Shown here piece after piece: positions 1 through 8,975 of a stretch of 64,000 nt of DNA. How positions within the stretch are numbered: position 1 is the stretch's first letter; each line of letters starts with the position of its first letter. The DNA is from Billgrantia kenyensis (GTDB taxonomy: Bacteria > Pseudomonadota > Gammaproteobacteria > Pseudomonadales > Halomonadaceae): contig NZ_JACEFT010000005.1 in NCBI RefSeq assembly GCF_013697085.1, positions 62,001-126,000 on the forward strand, read 5' to 3'. The translations under genes and the position numbers were made by a program. Under the pieces are notes generated by a model, which saw nothing but the letters and a program-made list of their open reading frames with translations, had not been told where the DNA came from and did not search any database.

Positions 1-553
1 TCAGCTCCTCGAGGCGGCCGCGAGCCCGACTGGCCCGCTCGGGATAGTCAAGGGAGGACTCGATGACGGTAAGGCACTCGTCGATGGCGTCGTATTTCTG
101 AATCAGGGTTCGACGAATGACTTCGGTCGGGTGAGCGGTCAGCACCAGCTCGACGCGCATGTCGGCCAGGCTCTCGACCAGCTTGCGCGGCGCGTGACCG
201 GCGTCGCGGGCACGCTGCAGCAGCTCCGAGAGCACCGGCTGGGAACCGGGTTTGTAGTCCTCGACCCGGCGGAAGCGAGCCCGGTAGTGCTGTTCGGCGA
301 TATTGGCCAGGTTGAGGAACTGGTTGAAGGCACGGGTCACCGGCAGCAGGTCGCGGTCGGGCAGCTTGCGCAGGTAGTCGATCAGCTCACGACTGCTCTG
401 TACGTCGCCCTGACGGCCACGCTTGGCCAGGCCGCGGATGGTCTCGATGCGGTCGACGAAGCCCTCTCCCAGATCATCGGCAATGGTGCGCCCAAGGCTG
501 TCGCCGAGGATGCGTACGTTGTCGCGTAGCGATTCGTGCAGGTCGCCGCTCAT
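1..553 (-). CDS. ppc: Phosphoenolpyruvate carboxylase, N-terminal part (cut by window edge)
   Basis: PEP carboxylase makes oxaloacetate from phosphoenolpyruvate and bicarbonate in the cytoplasm, refilling the TCA cycle. Only the first 184 or so residues are present; the rest lies beyond position 1. The N-terminus MSGDLHESLRDNVRILGDSL matches the usual start of the bacterial enzyme. The hallmark LTAHPTEV motif, whose histidine is catalytic in the family, lies near residues 147-154. The ATG at 553 overlaps the mazG stop by 4 bp (ATGA), which points to translational coupling. Ppc is therefore the last visible gene of cysM-rlmD-relA-mazG-ppc, an unusual position for an anaplerotic enzyme. The catalytic C-terminal half cannot be checked here. 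Confidence 0.93.
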   Translation of the reverse strand, partial: MSGDLHESLRDNVRILGDSLGRTIADDLGEGFVDRIETIRGLAKRGRQGDVQSSRELIDYLRKLPDRDLLPVTRAFNQFLNLANIAEQHYRARFRRVEDYKPGSQPVLSELLQRARDAGHAPRKLVESLADMRVELVLTAHPTEVIRRTLIQKYDAIDECLTVIESSLDYPERASRARGRLEEL

Positions 554-1446
554 GGCCGATCTCCTCCTGAAGGCGCTTCGGAATGTCCTGATGATATTGG
601 GGAAACTTGACGCTCCAGCCGCTTGGCCTCCTGCCAGTGGAACTCCATGGTGTCCAGGTCGACGTCGCGGGTGGTCATGCCACGCTGGGCAAGGGCCTGC
701 TCGACATGGCGAAAGCGGCGCTCGAACTTGGCGTTGGTATTGCGCAGGCACTGCTCGGGATCGGCCTTGAGGGTTCGCGCGAGATTGGTCACGGCGAACA
801 GCAGATCACCCACCTCGCTTGCGGCATGCTCGCGATCGCCCGCGTCCAGCGCCTGCTCGACTTCATCGAGCTCCTCGCGGATCTTGGCAATTACTCCCCT
901 GGCATCGGGCCAGTCAAAGCCGACCCGGGCGGCACGCTTGGAGAGCTTGGCCGCGCGCGACAGCGCCGGCAGTGTACGCGGCACGTCATCGAGCACCGAG
1001 GCGGGGCTGGCGTCGTCGGCACGCTCGGCACGCTCCTCGGCCTTGAGTGCCTCCCAGCGACTGTTGACTTGCCGCGTCTCGACCTGTTCGGCGCTGACGC
1101 CGACGGGTCGGCGTGACGCCAGGGTGCCGTCGGGGAAGACATGCGGATGACGACGCAACATCTTGGCGGTCAGGGTATGCACCACGTCGCGAAAGTCGAA
1201 GCGCGCCTCTTCGTTGGCAAACTGGCTGTAGTAGACCACCTGGAACAGCAGGTCGCCGAGCTCGCCCGGCAACTCGTCCCAGGCGCGCCGTTCGATGACA
1301 TCGGCAACTTCATAGGCCTCTTCCAGGGTATGCGGCACGATGCTGTCCCAGCCCTGCTTGAGGTCCCACGGGCAACCCTGCTCGGGATCGCGCAGCACCG
1401 CCATCAGTGTCAGCAGGTCGTCGATGCCGTGGCGGGTCTCGCTCAT
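550..1446 (-). CDS. mazG: Nucleoside triphosphate pyrophosphohydrolase MazG
   Basis: MazG hydrolyses NTPs and dNTPs to the monophosphate and pyrophosphate; in E. coli it also influences ppGpp levels. The 298-residue product has the two-domain layout of full-length MazG. The first domain (about 8-105) holds EEAYE and ELGDLLFQ, the Glu/Asp metal-binding motifs. The second (about 175-275) holds EELDEVEQAL and EVGDLLFAV. The C-terminus has a polar extension of about 20 residues. The ATG at 1446 overlaps the relA stop by 4 bp and the mazG stop overlaps ppc in the same way, so the three are probably cotranscribed. The relA-mazG linkage is widespread in gammaproteobacteria and fits a shared role in nucleotide stress. 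Confidence 0.95.
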   Translation of the reverse strand: MSETRHGIDDLLTLMAVLRDPEQGCPWDLKQGWDSIVPHTLEEAYEVADVIERRAWDELPGELGDLLFQVVYYSQFANEEARFDFRDVVHTLTAKMLRRHPHVFPDGTLASRRPVGVSAEQVETRQVNSRWEALKAEERAERADDASPASVLDDVPRTLPALSRAAKLSKRAARVGFDWPDARGVIAKIREELDEVEQALDAGDREHAASEVGDLLFAVTNLARTLKADPEQCLRNTNAKFERRFRHVEQALAQRGMTTRDVDLDTMEFHWQEAKRLERQVSPISSGHSEAPSGGDRP

Positions 1447-3719
1447 GTGCTGCTCCCCTTGCGCTTCATGCCCTTGGCTCCCGTCCTCAGGCGCTGGACT
1501 TCGATCACGTTAGACAATTGCTGGATGCGGGAAAAGAGCCTGCCCAGGGTTTCAAGGCCATCGACTTCCACGGTAATGCGCATGCGGGCAATGCCGTCGC
1601 TGGTATCGGTCAAGGTATTGACCGACAACACGTTGACCTTCTCGTTGCTCAGGATGCCGGTAACATCGCGCAGCAGCCCTGAGCGATCCCAGGCCTGGAC
1701 TTCGATGTCCACGGGGTACTGGGTGCGGGCGCGCTGGCCCCACTCCACCTCGATCACCCGCTGCGGCTCGTCCAGGCGAAGCTGCAGGATATTGGGACAG
1801 TCCTGCCGGTGAACGGTGACGCCGCGCCCCTGGGTGATGAAGCCGACGATCGGCTCACCGGGCACCGGGTGGCAGCAGTTGGCCATGCTGGTCTTCAGGT
1901 TGCCCACGCCAAGCACGGTGATATCGCTGCTGCCGCCCTTGCCCTGGTCGCGCCGCGGCTTGGCCAGCAGGCGGTCGAGCTGTTCCTGGTCATCGGTCTC
2001 GCCAAACAGCTGCTGAGCCTGGTGCAGCACCTGGCCAATGCGCAGGTCTCCGGCCCCGAGAGCGGCGTACATGTCCTCGGGGTTGGTGTAGTTGACCTTG
2101 CGTGCCAGGGTGTCGAGATCCATGTCTTCCACGTCGAGGCGGCGCATCTCACGTTCGAACAGCGCCTTGCCCTCCTCCACGTTCTGCTCGCGAGCCTGGT
2201 GCTTGAACCAGGACTGGATCTTGGCTCGCGCCCGCGAGGTGCGTACGTAACCGAGACTGGGGTTGAGCCAGTCGCGGCTTGGGCCGCCCTTGCTGGCGGT
2301 GAGAATCTCGACCTGCTGGCCGGTCTTGAGCTTGTAGGTCAGCGGCACGATGCGGCCGTCGACCTTGGCTCCGCGACAGCGATGGCCGACCTCGGTATGC
2401 ACGCGGTAGGCAAAGTCGATGGGTGTGGCAATACGCGGAAGATCGATGACATGACCGTCCGGCGTGAAGACGTAGATACGGTCCGGCGCCACATCGCTGG
2501 AGAGCCCTTCGCGCAGGTCGCCGAACTCGCCGACCTCGTCCTGCCACTCGAGAACCTGACGCAGCCAGGCAATCTTCTCCTCGTAACTGGAGCTCTTGCC
2601 GCCAGTGTCGTGCCCCTTGTAGCGCCAGTGGGCACAGACGCCCAGCTCGGCCTCGTCGTGCATGGCGAAGGTGCGGATCTGGATTTCCAGTACCTTGTTC
2701 TCGGGCCCGAGTACGGCAGTGTGCAGCGACTGGTAGCCGTTCTTCTTGGGGTTGGCGATGTAATCGTCGAACTCGTTGGGCACATGGTGCCAGCGCGAGT
2801 GCACCAGCCCCAGCACGGTATAGCAGTCGGTCACTTCCGGCACCAGGATGCGGACGGCGCGCACGTCGTTGACCTGGGAGAAATCGATGCGCTTGCGCTT
2901 CATCTTGCGCCAGATCGAGTAGATATGCTTGGCGCGGCCGTTGACCTCGTACGGGTCGATGCCCTGGGCCTCCAGCATGCCCTTGAGCACCTCCACCACG
3001 TCGTGGATCCAGCGGTCGCGATCCAGGCGCTTCTCGGCCAGCTGGCGGGCAATCGCCTTGTAATCATCCTCATGCAGATAGCGGAAGGAGAGATCCTCGA
3101 GTTCCCACTTGACCTGGCCGATGCCCAGGCGGTGCGCCAGCGGCGCATAGATATCGAAGACCTCCCGTGCCACCTGCATACGCTTTTCACGCGGCGCATC
3201 CTTGACCTGCCGCAGGGCGCAGGTGCGCTCGGCAATCTTGATCAGCGCCACGCGCACGTCGTCGATCATGGTAACCAGCATCTTGCGCAGGTTGTCCTGC
3301 TGATCATGCTGTACCAGGCCCTGGCTCGGCGTCTGGATGTTGCTGATGGCGGCCATCTGCAGCACGCCTTCGATCAACTCCGCCACTTCCTTGCCGAACC
3401 TGCGGGCAACGGCATCACGGGAGATCAGCCCCTCGCGCACGGCGCGATAGAGTACGGCTGCCTCGAGCGCGGACTGATCGAGCTTGAGCAGGGCCAGGAT
3501 ATCGGCCATCTCAAGGCCCATGCGGTAGGTGGTATCCTTCGGCAGCCAGGCCTTGTGGGGGCGGTCGGCATCCATCACCAGTCGCTTGGCAAGCTCGCAG
3601 GCCTCACGCATCTCGTCGGGGTCGCGCAGCTTGACGTCTTCCTGCAACCGTTCCAGCCAATGGGAGATATCGACGTCACCATTGTCGGTCAACGGCTGAT
3701 CGTCGCGGACTTTGACCAT
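1443..3719 (-). CDS. relA: GTP pyrophosphokinase (ppGpp synthetase) RelA
   Basis: RelA senses uncharged tRNA on stalled ribosomes and makes (p)ppGpp from GTP/GDP and ATP. I chose the ATG at 3719 (758 residues) because AAGGAG lies about 9 bp upstream; an in-frame ATG at 3758 would overlap rlmD. In order: a degenerate HD domain (about 20-190) in which the hydrolase HD pair is replaced (LYRAVREG), as in monofunctional RelA rather than SpoT; the synthetase domain (about 240-385) with NPKKNGYQSLHTAV; a TGS domain (YVFTPDGHVIDLP); and C-terminal zinc-finger and ACT regions. The neighbours cysM-rlmD upstream and mazG downstream match the Pseudomonas relA region. Loss of hydrolase activity is inferred from the missing HD motif. 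Confidence 0.95.
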   Translation of the reverse strand: MVKVRDDQPLTDNGDVDISHWLERLQEDVKLRDPDEMREACELAKRLVMDADRPHKAWLPKDTTYRMGLEMADILALLKLDQSALEAAVLYRAVREGLISRDAVARRFGKEVAELIEGVLQMAAISNIQTPSQGLVQHDQQDNLRKMLVTMIDDVRVALIKIAERTCALRQVKDAPREKRMQVAREVFDIYAPLAHRLGIGQVKWELEDLSFRYLHEDDYKAIARQLAEKRLDRDRWIHDVVEVLKGMLEAQGIDPYEVNGRAKHIYSIWRKMKRKRIDFSQVNDVRAVRILVPEVTDCYTVLGLVHSRWHHVPNEFDDYIANPKKNGYQSLHTAVLGPENKVLEIQIRTFAMHDEAELGVCAHWRYKGHDTGGKSSSYEEKIAWLRQVLEWQDEVGEFGDLREGLSSDVAPDRIYVFTPDGHVIDLPRIATPIDFAYRVHTEVGHRCRGAKVDGRIVPLTYKLKTGQQVEILTASKGGPSRDWLNPSLGYVRTSRARAKIQSWFKHQAREQNVEEGKALFEREMRRLDVEDMDLDTLARKVNYTNPEDMYAALGAGDLRIGQVLHQAQQLFGETDDQEQLDRLLAKPRRDQGKGGSSDITVLGVGNLKTSMANCCHPVPGEPIVGFITQGRGVTVHRQDCPNILQLRLDEPQRVIEVEWGQRARTQYPVDIEVQAWDRSGLLRDVTGILSNEKVNVLSVNTLTDTSDGIARMRITVEVDGLETLGRLFSRIQQLSNVIEVQRLRTGAKGMKRKGSST

Positions 3720-3723
3720 CTTT

Positions 3724-5136
3724 CTAGACTCCTTGAAATGACGGCTGCCCTGCACCATGTTCGAGCAGAAGCGCGCACTCCAGGTGCGAGGTGTGCACGA
3801 ACATGTCGGCTACCGCCACCCGGACGATTCGATAACCACCATGCACAAGACGTGCCGCATCACGTGCCAGCGTGGCAGGATCGCAGGCGATGTAGACCAG
3901 CTTCGATACGGGCCGCTCGACCAGCGCTCGAGATGCGGCATCGGCACCGTCGCGGGGCGGGTCCAGCACCACCGCAGCGGGATGGGATGTCGCGAGCAGC
4001 GCCGTCACGGCCACCTGGTCGGTGAGATCGGCCTGCCGTCCCGAGACGGCGAGCGCATTGGCACGTGCATTGGCTTCGAGTCGCCGCACCATGGCGGGAC
4101 TCCCCTCCACCGCCATGACCCGGGCACCGTCGGCGGCCAGCGGCAGGCTGAAGTTGCCGATCCCGGCGTAGAGGTCAAGGATATCGATGCCGGAAGCCGG
4201 AGACAGCCACTCTCGAACCGTCCTCACCAGCTCACGATTGATGGCTTCATTGACCTGTACGAAATCGCCGGGGGCAAAGCCAAGCTGCAAGTCAGCGTCA
4301 CGCCCAGGCAGCCGGTAATGCAACGCCGGGGCCTCGCCCAGCCATTCGAGGACAGGCTCATCACGCCCCAGCAAACAGGCCACGGCAACGCCGTTGGCTT
4401 TTCCGAACCGGCGCCAGCGCTGCAGGTCCGCAGGGTTTTCGCGCAATTGACGCACTACCACCGCGCGATTCGCCTCGGCGGCAATCAACTCCAGGTGCCC
4501 AACGTGGCGCGGTGCATCGAGAAGAGACAGCTGCTCGCGCAGCGGTTCGATCAGGGTCGACAGCTCGGGCAGCATCACCGCGCAGGCCTGGATATCGATC
4601 AGGCGACTGGTATGACGGACACGAAAGCCAAGGTGGACATTGCCTTCGGCGTCGACCTTGACGCCAAGCCGCGCACGGCGCCGATAGCCTAGCGGCTCAC
4701 CCGTCAGCAGCCTTGGGGGCTCGCTGAGCTCGATACCTTCACGAAAAAGCAGGTCCACCAGGACTTCACGCTTGTGCTCGCGCTGAGCCGCAACGTCGAG
4801 ATGCTGCAGGTCACACCCGCCGCACTGACCGTAGTGCCTGCAAGGGGGGGCGCTGCGCTCGGCCGCGGGCTCGAGCAGGGTACGCACATGCCCCTCGTCG
4901 AAGCGCTTGCGCGTACGGTGAAAGGCTACCTCGACCCGCTCTCCCGGCAGCGCCCCTTCCACGAACAGGGTCTTCCCGCTGGCAGCGCGAGCCACCCCGC
5001 GCCCGTCGTGGGCCAGGCGCTCGATGGTGACCGCCTCTTCACCGGACGGAGAGGCGACGGGATGCCCTTCCCCGCGCTGCCGGTGCAGCCCTGAGACGCC
5101 GGAACGCTGGCGCGCCGGCCGTCGTTTGCCAAGCAT
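3724..5136 (-). CDS. rlmD: 23S rRNA (uracil(1939)-C5)-methyltransferase RlmD
   Basis: RlmD (formerly RumA) transfers a methyl group from SAM to U1939 of 23S rRNA. The ATG at 5136 is preferred because GAGG lies 6-8 bp upstream and the gene then follows cysM by 7 bp, giving 470 residues. Visible in order: an N-terminal TRAM-like domain (about 35-95, SPSGEEAVTIERLAHDGRGV); four Fe-S cysteines, three of them in CRHYGQCGGC; a Rossmann SAM-binding domain with ILDLYAGIGNFSLPLA; the DPPRDG motif; and the catalytic cysteine in YIACDP. The stop is 4 bp before relA, so the two are almost certainly cotranscribed. Confidence 0.94.
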   Translation of the reverse strand: MLGKRRPARQRSGVSGLHRQRGEGHPVASPSGEEAVTIERLAHDGRGVARAASGKTLFVEGALPGERVEVAFHRTRKRFDEGHVRTLLEPAAERSAPPCRHYGQCGGCDLQHLDVAAQREHKREVLVDLLFREGIELSEPPRLLTGEPLGYRRRARLGVKVDAEGNVHLGFRVRHTSRLIDIQACAVMLPELSTLIEPLREQLSLLDAPRHVGHLELIAAEANRAVVVRQLRENPADLQRWRRFGKANGVAVACLLGRDEPVLEWLGEAPALHYRLPGRDADLQLGFAPGDFVQVNEAINRELVRTVREWLSPASGIDILDLYAGIGNFSLPLAADGARVMAVEGSPAMVRRLEANARANALAVSGRQADLTDQVAVTALLATSHPAAVVLDPPRDGADAASRALVERPVSKLVYIACDPATLARDAARLVHGGYRIVRVAVADMFVHTSHLECALLLEHGAGQPSFQGV

Positions 5137-5143
5137 TGCCACC

Positions 5144-6040
5144 TCAAGCCTCCGGGGCGAACAGCCCGGTCGAAAGGTAACGATCGCCACGGTCACAGAC
5201 GATGAAAACGATCACCGCGTCCTCGACCTCCTCGGCAATACGCAGCGCACCGGCCAGGGCGCCACCGGACGACACCCCAGCGAGAATACCCTCCTCGCGC
5301 GCCAGGCGACGCATGTGCTCTTCCGCTTCGAACTGGCCAATATCGAGCACCCGGTCGACACAGGTGGCATCGAAAATGCTCGGCAGGTACTCCTTCGGCC
5401 AGCGCCGGATACCGGCAATGCTGGCACCGTCCTCCGGCTGCAAGCCGATGATCTGGATCGCCGGGTTGCGCTCCTTGAGATAGCGCGACACGCCCATGAT
5501 GGTGCCGGTGGTACCCATGGAACTGACAAAATGGGTCACGCTGCCGCCGGTCTGCTCCCAGATCTCCGGGCCGGTGCCCTGGTAGTGGGCGAGGGGATTG
5601 TCAGGGTTGGCGAACTGGTTGAGGGGCTTGCCCTCGCCGCGCGAGATCATCGCCTCGGCCAGGTCGCGCGCCTCCTCCATGCCACCCTCCTTGCTGACCG
5701 TAATCAGCTTGGCACCGAAGGCGGCCATGGCCTGCTTGCGCTCGCTGGATGCGCTTTCGGGCATGATCAATACCATGCGATAGCCCTTGATTGCCGCCGC
5801 CATGGCAAGCGCAATGCCGGTATTGCCCGAGGTGGCTTCGATCAGCGTATCGCCGGGGGCAATATCGCCGCGGGCTTCCGCCCGCTCCAGCATCGACAGC
5901 GCCGGGCGATCCTTGACCGAGCCGGCAGGGTTGTTGCCCTCCAGCTTGGCGAGCAGGGTGTTGTTGCGCCCGGCCGTGATACGCTTCAGGCGTATCAGCG
6001 GCGTGTGGCCGATGATGTCCTCGATGGTGGGAAACTGCAT
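5144..6040 (-). CDS. cysM: Cysteine synthase B (O-acetylserine sulfhydrylase)
   Basis: This PLP enzyme makes cysteine from O-acetylserine and sulfide or thiosulfate in the cytoplasm. The ATG at 6040 (298 residues) has AAGGA 9-10 bp upstream. The PLP lysine is K43 in NNPAGSVKDRP. SGNTGIALA binds the substrate carboxylate, and MGTTGTIMG binds the cofactor phosphate. Length and sequence fit CysM better than CysK. It is the first gene of the relA operon, with a good sigma-70 promoter candidate immediately upstream, and diverges from gacS, the same arrangement as in Pseudomonas. Confidence 0.94.
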   Translation of the reverse strand: MQFPTIEDIIGHTPLIRLKRITAGRNNTLLAKLEGNNPAGSVKDRPALSMLERAEARGDIAPGDTLIEATSGNTGIALAMAAAIKGYRMVLIMPESASSERKQAMAAFGAKLITVSKEGGMEEARDLAEAMISRGEGKPLNQFANPDNPLAHYQGTGPEIWEQTGGSVTHFVSSMGTTGTIMGVSRYLKERNPAIQIIGLQPEDGASIAGIRRWPKEYLPSIFDATCVDRVLDIGQFEAEEHMRRLAREEGILAGVSSGGALAGALRIAEEVEDAVIVFIVCDRGDRYLSTGLFAPEA

Positions 6041-6070
6041 GTAGCCGTCCTTAGGGAAACTCTTTTCGAT

Positions 6071-6099
6071 AGTATATCCGTGCCACCATTCACTGGACA
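6071..6099 (-). promoter_or_regulatory. Candidate sigma-70 promoter of the cysM-relA operon
   Basis: On the minus strand TGTCCA (6099-6094) is followed after exactly 17 bp by TATACT (6076-6071), five of six matches to the -10 consensus. The predicted start, near 6064, leaves a short leader of about 24 nt before the cysM ATG. The -35 match is weak (3 of 6), so activity is inferred. Confidence 0.45.
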
Positions 6100-6116
6100 G
6101 GCATGCCCAGCCAATG

Positions 6117-6125
6117 TGGCATACT
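6117..6125 (+). promoter_or_regulatory. Candidate extended -10 promoter of gacS
   Basis: TGGCATACT has the extended -10 layout (TGn plus CATACT, 4 of 6). It lies 32 bp upstream of the gacS start codon. No good -35 accompanies it. It is the best candidate in the 116-bp cysM/gacS gap but weakly supported. Confidence 0.3.
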
Positions 6126-6156
6126 CGGCGGTACGGCTCGTGACCAAGGATTACCA

Positions 6157-8886
6157 ATGTCGCTCGGAAATCGCCTGACGCTATGGATTCTGTGTTTCCC
6201 CCTGCTGGTGCTTTTTGTCGCGGTGGTGTTCGTTCTCCAGCAGGACACCGAGTGGCGCAAGTCGGCACTCCGTGAGCGCGTCATCACCGCCGCCGAGCAG
6301 CAGGCCCCCGAGCTGGCACGTGCCATGGCAGAGGAGGCCGAGGGCAGGCTCGACAGCATGGCCAGACGGCTGCTGGAAATCGATGAGGCGCATGGCGTCG
6401 GGATCTATACCGACAACGGCATGTTCCAGCTTGAACTGGGGCGCAATCGCGCCCAGGTCGCCACCTCGCCGCCGAACGACACCGTACTGGATACCCGTGG
6501 AGACTTGTGGCGTCTGATGGTGCCCCTGGCCCCAGCCGAAGGCGCCTGGCCAGGGCAGGCCTGGCTGGAACTCGACATCGACAGCCGTGCCTTGACCCTG
6601 GACTATTACCGGCGCCTGGCCACGGCAGGGCTGGGGTTGTTGCTGCTGGGGCTGCTGCTGTTCCTGATCGGCTCGACCCTGGGTCGGCGCGTGGATGCCA
6701 GCTTGAACGATACTGCCGAGGCGTTGAGACGCCTTCGCAGCGGTGACCTGGAGGCCCGCGTACCGGAGGAAGGGGCACCCGAACTGCGCCGCCTGGCGCG
6801 CCATGTCAATGCGCTGGGCGACGAAATGCAGCAGTCGCGCGAGAACATGCGGCGCCAGATCGAGCAGACCACCGCCGAACTGGAAGAGTCGATGGAAACC
6901 ATCGAGATCAAGAACATCGAACTCGACCTGGCACACCGCAGGGCGCTGGAAGCCAACCGTATCAAGTCGGAATTCCTGGCCAGCATGAGCCATGAGATCC
7001 GTACGCCGCTCAACGGTATCGTCGGTTTCTGCCGCTTGCTGGGACGCTCGCGCCTGGAGCCTCGACAGCGTGAGTGGCTCGACCAGGTGCATGTTGCCTG
7101 CGACAACCTGCTTGCCCTGGTCAACGACGTGCTCGATTTCTCGCGCATGGAGGCTGGCAGGCTCGAGCTGGACCGTGCCGAGCTGGACATGGTTTCACTG
7201 GTGGACGAGGCGCTTGGCCTGCAGGCACCGCTGGCCCACCAGAAGGGGCTGCACCTGCTGGGCCTGGTCTACGATGACGTACCGTCACCCCTGAGAGGCG
7301 ACCCGCTGCGTATTCGCCAGGTCCTCACCAACCTGACCCACAACGCCCTCAAGTTCACCGAAAAGGGTGAGGTCATCGTGCGTGTCATGGTCGAAGAACA
7401 GAGCGAGCAGGGCCACGTCCTGCTGCGTATCAGCATCAGCGATACCGGCATCGGACTCACGACACAGGAACAGCACAACCTGTTTCAGGCCTTTCGCCAG
7501 GCCACCGCCAGCCACTCCCGCCAATACGGTGGGTCCGGGCTGGGCCTGGCTATCAGCCGCCAGCTGGTGGAGCAGATGGGGGGACAGATCACCGTCGAAA
7601 GCGAGCCATCCCAGGGCTCCACGTTCTCCTTCACCCTACCTCTGGATGTCGTCGGTAGCGGCGAAGTCATCCCCGAAGTCATCTTCGATGGCGACCGGGT
7701 GGCACTCTACGAGCCTCACGCCCCGACTCGCCACGCTCTCAGCCACCTGCTGACGCTGTGGGGCGGGGTGGTAGAAGAGGCTTCCCAGCCAGACCTGTCG
7801 CCACCCTATCCTGCCCTCTGGGTGGCTGCGCTGCCCGCCGAGCTGAACGACACGGTAATCGAGGAGTGGCGTGAGCGGCTCCAGGCCTGCCCATGCCCGG
7901 TACTGCTGCTGGTCAACGTGGCGCCCTTGGAGGTGCCCGAACTGAACCTGCCCAGCGGCTGCGAGATCCTCAGCAAGCCTGCCTCACGCCAAGCGCTGGC
8001 CGACGCCCTGCGCCGCTGCAACTCGGCGAAACGACGCCCTGCCCCCATGAAGGAGCGCACCTCATGCGCTCGTGTCATGGTGGTAGACGACAACGCAATC
8101 AATCGCCGATTGCTGCAGGAACTGCTGCAGCGCCCCAACCTGGAGGTGGTCGAAGCCGAAAGCGGCGAAGAGGCCCTGGCGCTTGCAGAAGGCGCCCCGT
8201 TCCAGCTCGTGCTGATGGATATTCGCATGCCCGGCATGGATGGCATCGAAACCACCCAGGCGCTGCGACGGCTGGATGAACGCTGGAAGCACTGCCCTAT
8301 CGTCGCGGTAACCGCACATGCTCACGACAGCGAACGACAGAAACTCTACGCTGCCGGCATGCAGGAGGTACTGGTGAAACCGGTGGATTCCAACCAGCTC
8401 GAAGCCCTGCTGCAACGACATCTAGGCCAGGTGGCGCCATTGCCGGCTCCCTCGCCTGCGCTGGCAGCGCCAGCGAGCCGGGAAAGTGTCGTGGCAAGCG
8501 ACCTGGCAGTAGTGGACATGGCCCTAGGGACCAGGCTGGCGAACGGCAACGAGAGCCTGGCACACGAACTGTTGGAGGAACTCGTGGCCTCACTGCCGAA
8601 AACCCTGGAGGAACTGCGTTCGGCCATCGCCACAGAGGATCCCGAGGCGCTGCTGGACGCCGTACACGCGCTTAACGGCGCCTGCCGCTACTGCGGTGCG
8701 CCGGAGCTCGCATTGACGGCGGAAACCCTGGAAACACGGCTGCGCTCGCGCGGCATGGCGAAAGTCGATCCGCTGATCGATGAGCTGTTCCAGGCCATCG
8801 AACGACTGCGCGAATGGCACGCCCAAGGGCAGGACGAACTTCCCGGCCAGAACCATGCCGGCTCTGCTTCGTCACGCAGCGATTAA
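6157..8886 (+). CDS. gacS: Hybrid sensor histidine kinase GacS (BarA family)
   Basis: GacS phosphorylates the regulator GacA and so controls the Rsm/Csr small RNAs that switch cells between free-living and secondary-metabolite/biofilm states. The ATG at 6157 has AAGGA 7 bp upstream (909 residues). Domains in order: TM1 (about 7-28), a periplasmic sensor (29-150), TM2 (155-176), HAMP (177-230), coiled coil, HisKA with the phosphorylated H279 in SHEIRTPLNG, HATPase (to about 500), a pseudo-receiver-like linker, a receiver with phospho-acceptor D688 in LMDIRMPG, and a C-terminal Hpt with H837 in HALNGACRYCG. This is the tripartite layout of GacS/BarA. It diverges from cysM as in Pseudomonas. The partner gacA is not in the window. 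Confidence 0.94.
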   Translation: MSLGNRLTLWILCFPLLVLFVAVVFVLQQDTEWRKSALRERVITAAEQQAPELARAMAEEAEGRLDSMARRLLEIDEAHGVGIYTDNGMFQLELGRNRAQVATSPPNDTVLDTRGDLWRLMVPLAPAEGAWPGQAWLELDIDSRALTLDYYRRLATAGLGLLLLGLLLFLIGSTLGRRVDASLNDTAEALRRLRSGDLEARVPEEGAPELRRLARHVNALGDEMQQSRENMRRQIEQTTAELEESMETIEIKNIELDLAHRRALEANRIKSEFLASMSHEIRTPLNGIVGFCRLLGRSRLEPRQREWLDQVHVACDNLLALVNDVLDFSRMEAGRLELDRAELDMVSLVDEALGLQAPLAHQKGLHLLGLVYDDVPSPLRGDPLRIRQVLTNLTHNALKFTEKGEVIVRVMVEEQSEQGHVLLRISISDTGIGLTTQEQHNLFQAFRQATASHSRQYGGSGLGLAISRQLVEQMGGQITVESEPSQGSTFSFTLPLDVVGSGEVIPEVIFDGDRVALYEPHAPTRHALSHLLTLWGGVVEEASQPDLSPPYPALWVAALPAELNDTVIEEWRERLQACPCPVLLLVNVAPLEVPELNLPSGCEILSKPASRQALADALRRCNSAKRRPAPMKERTSCARVMVVDDNAINRRLLQELLQRPNLEVVEAESGEEALALAEGAPFQLVLMDIRMPGMDGIETTQALRRLDERWKHCPIVAVTAHAHDSERQKLYAAGMQEVLVKPVDSNQLEALLQRHLGQVAPLPAPSPALAAPASRESVVASDLAVVDMALGTRLANGNESLAHELLEELVASLPKTLEELRSAIATEDPEALLDAVHALNGACRYCGAPELALTAETLETRLRSRGMAKVDPLIDELFQAIERLREWHAQGQDELPGQNHAGSASSRSD

Positions 8887-8975
8887 GGCATTCCCCGCGC
8901 CCGCTGCGGGATCTGAGCGTCAGACTCCGAAGGCGGGCGCGAATGAAGCTGAGGCAAGCCGGTCGCTGCCCAGGT

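Noticed and set aside
1809-4025. 738-codon open frame on the plus strand across relA and rlmD
   Set aside because: It is antisense to relA, has no family resemblance, and is the kind of long open frame expected opposite GC-rich genes.
8887-8975. GCGCCCGC...GCGGGCGC inverted repeat between gacS and pdxJ as a terminator
   Set aside because: The 28-nt loop is long and there is no T-tract on either strand.
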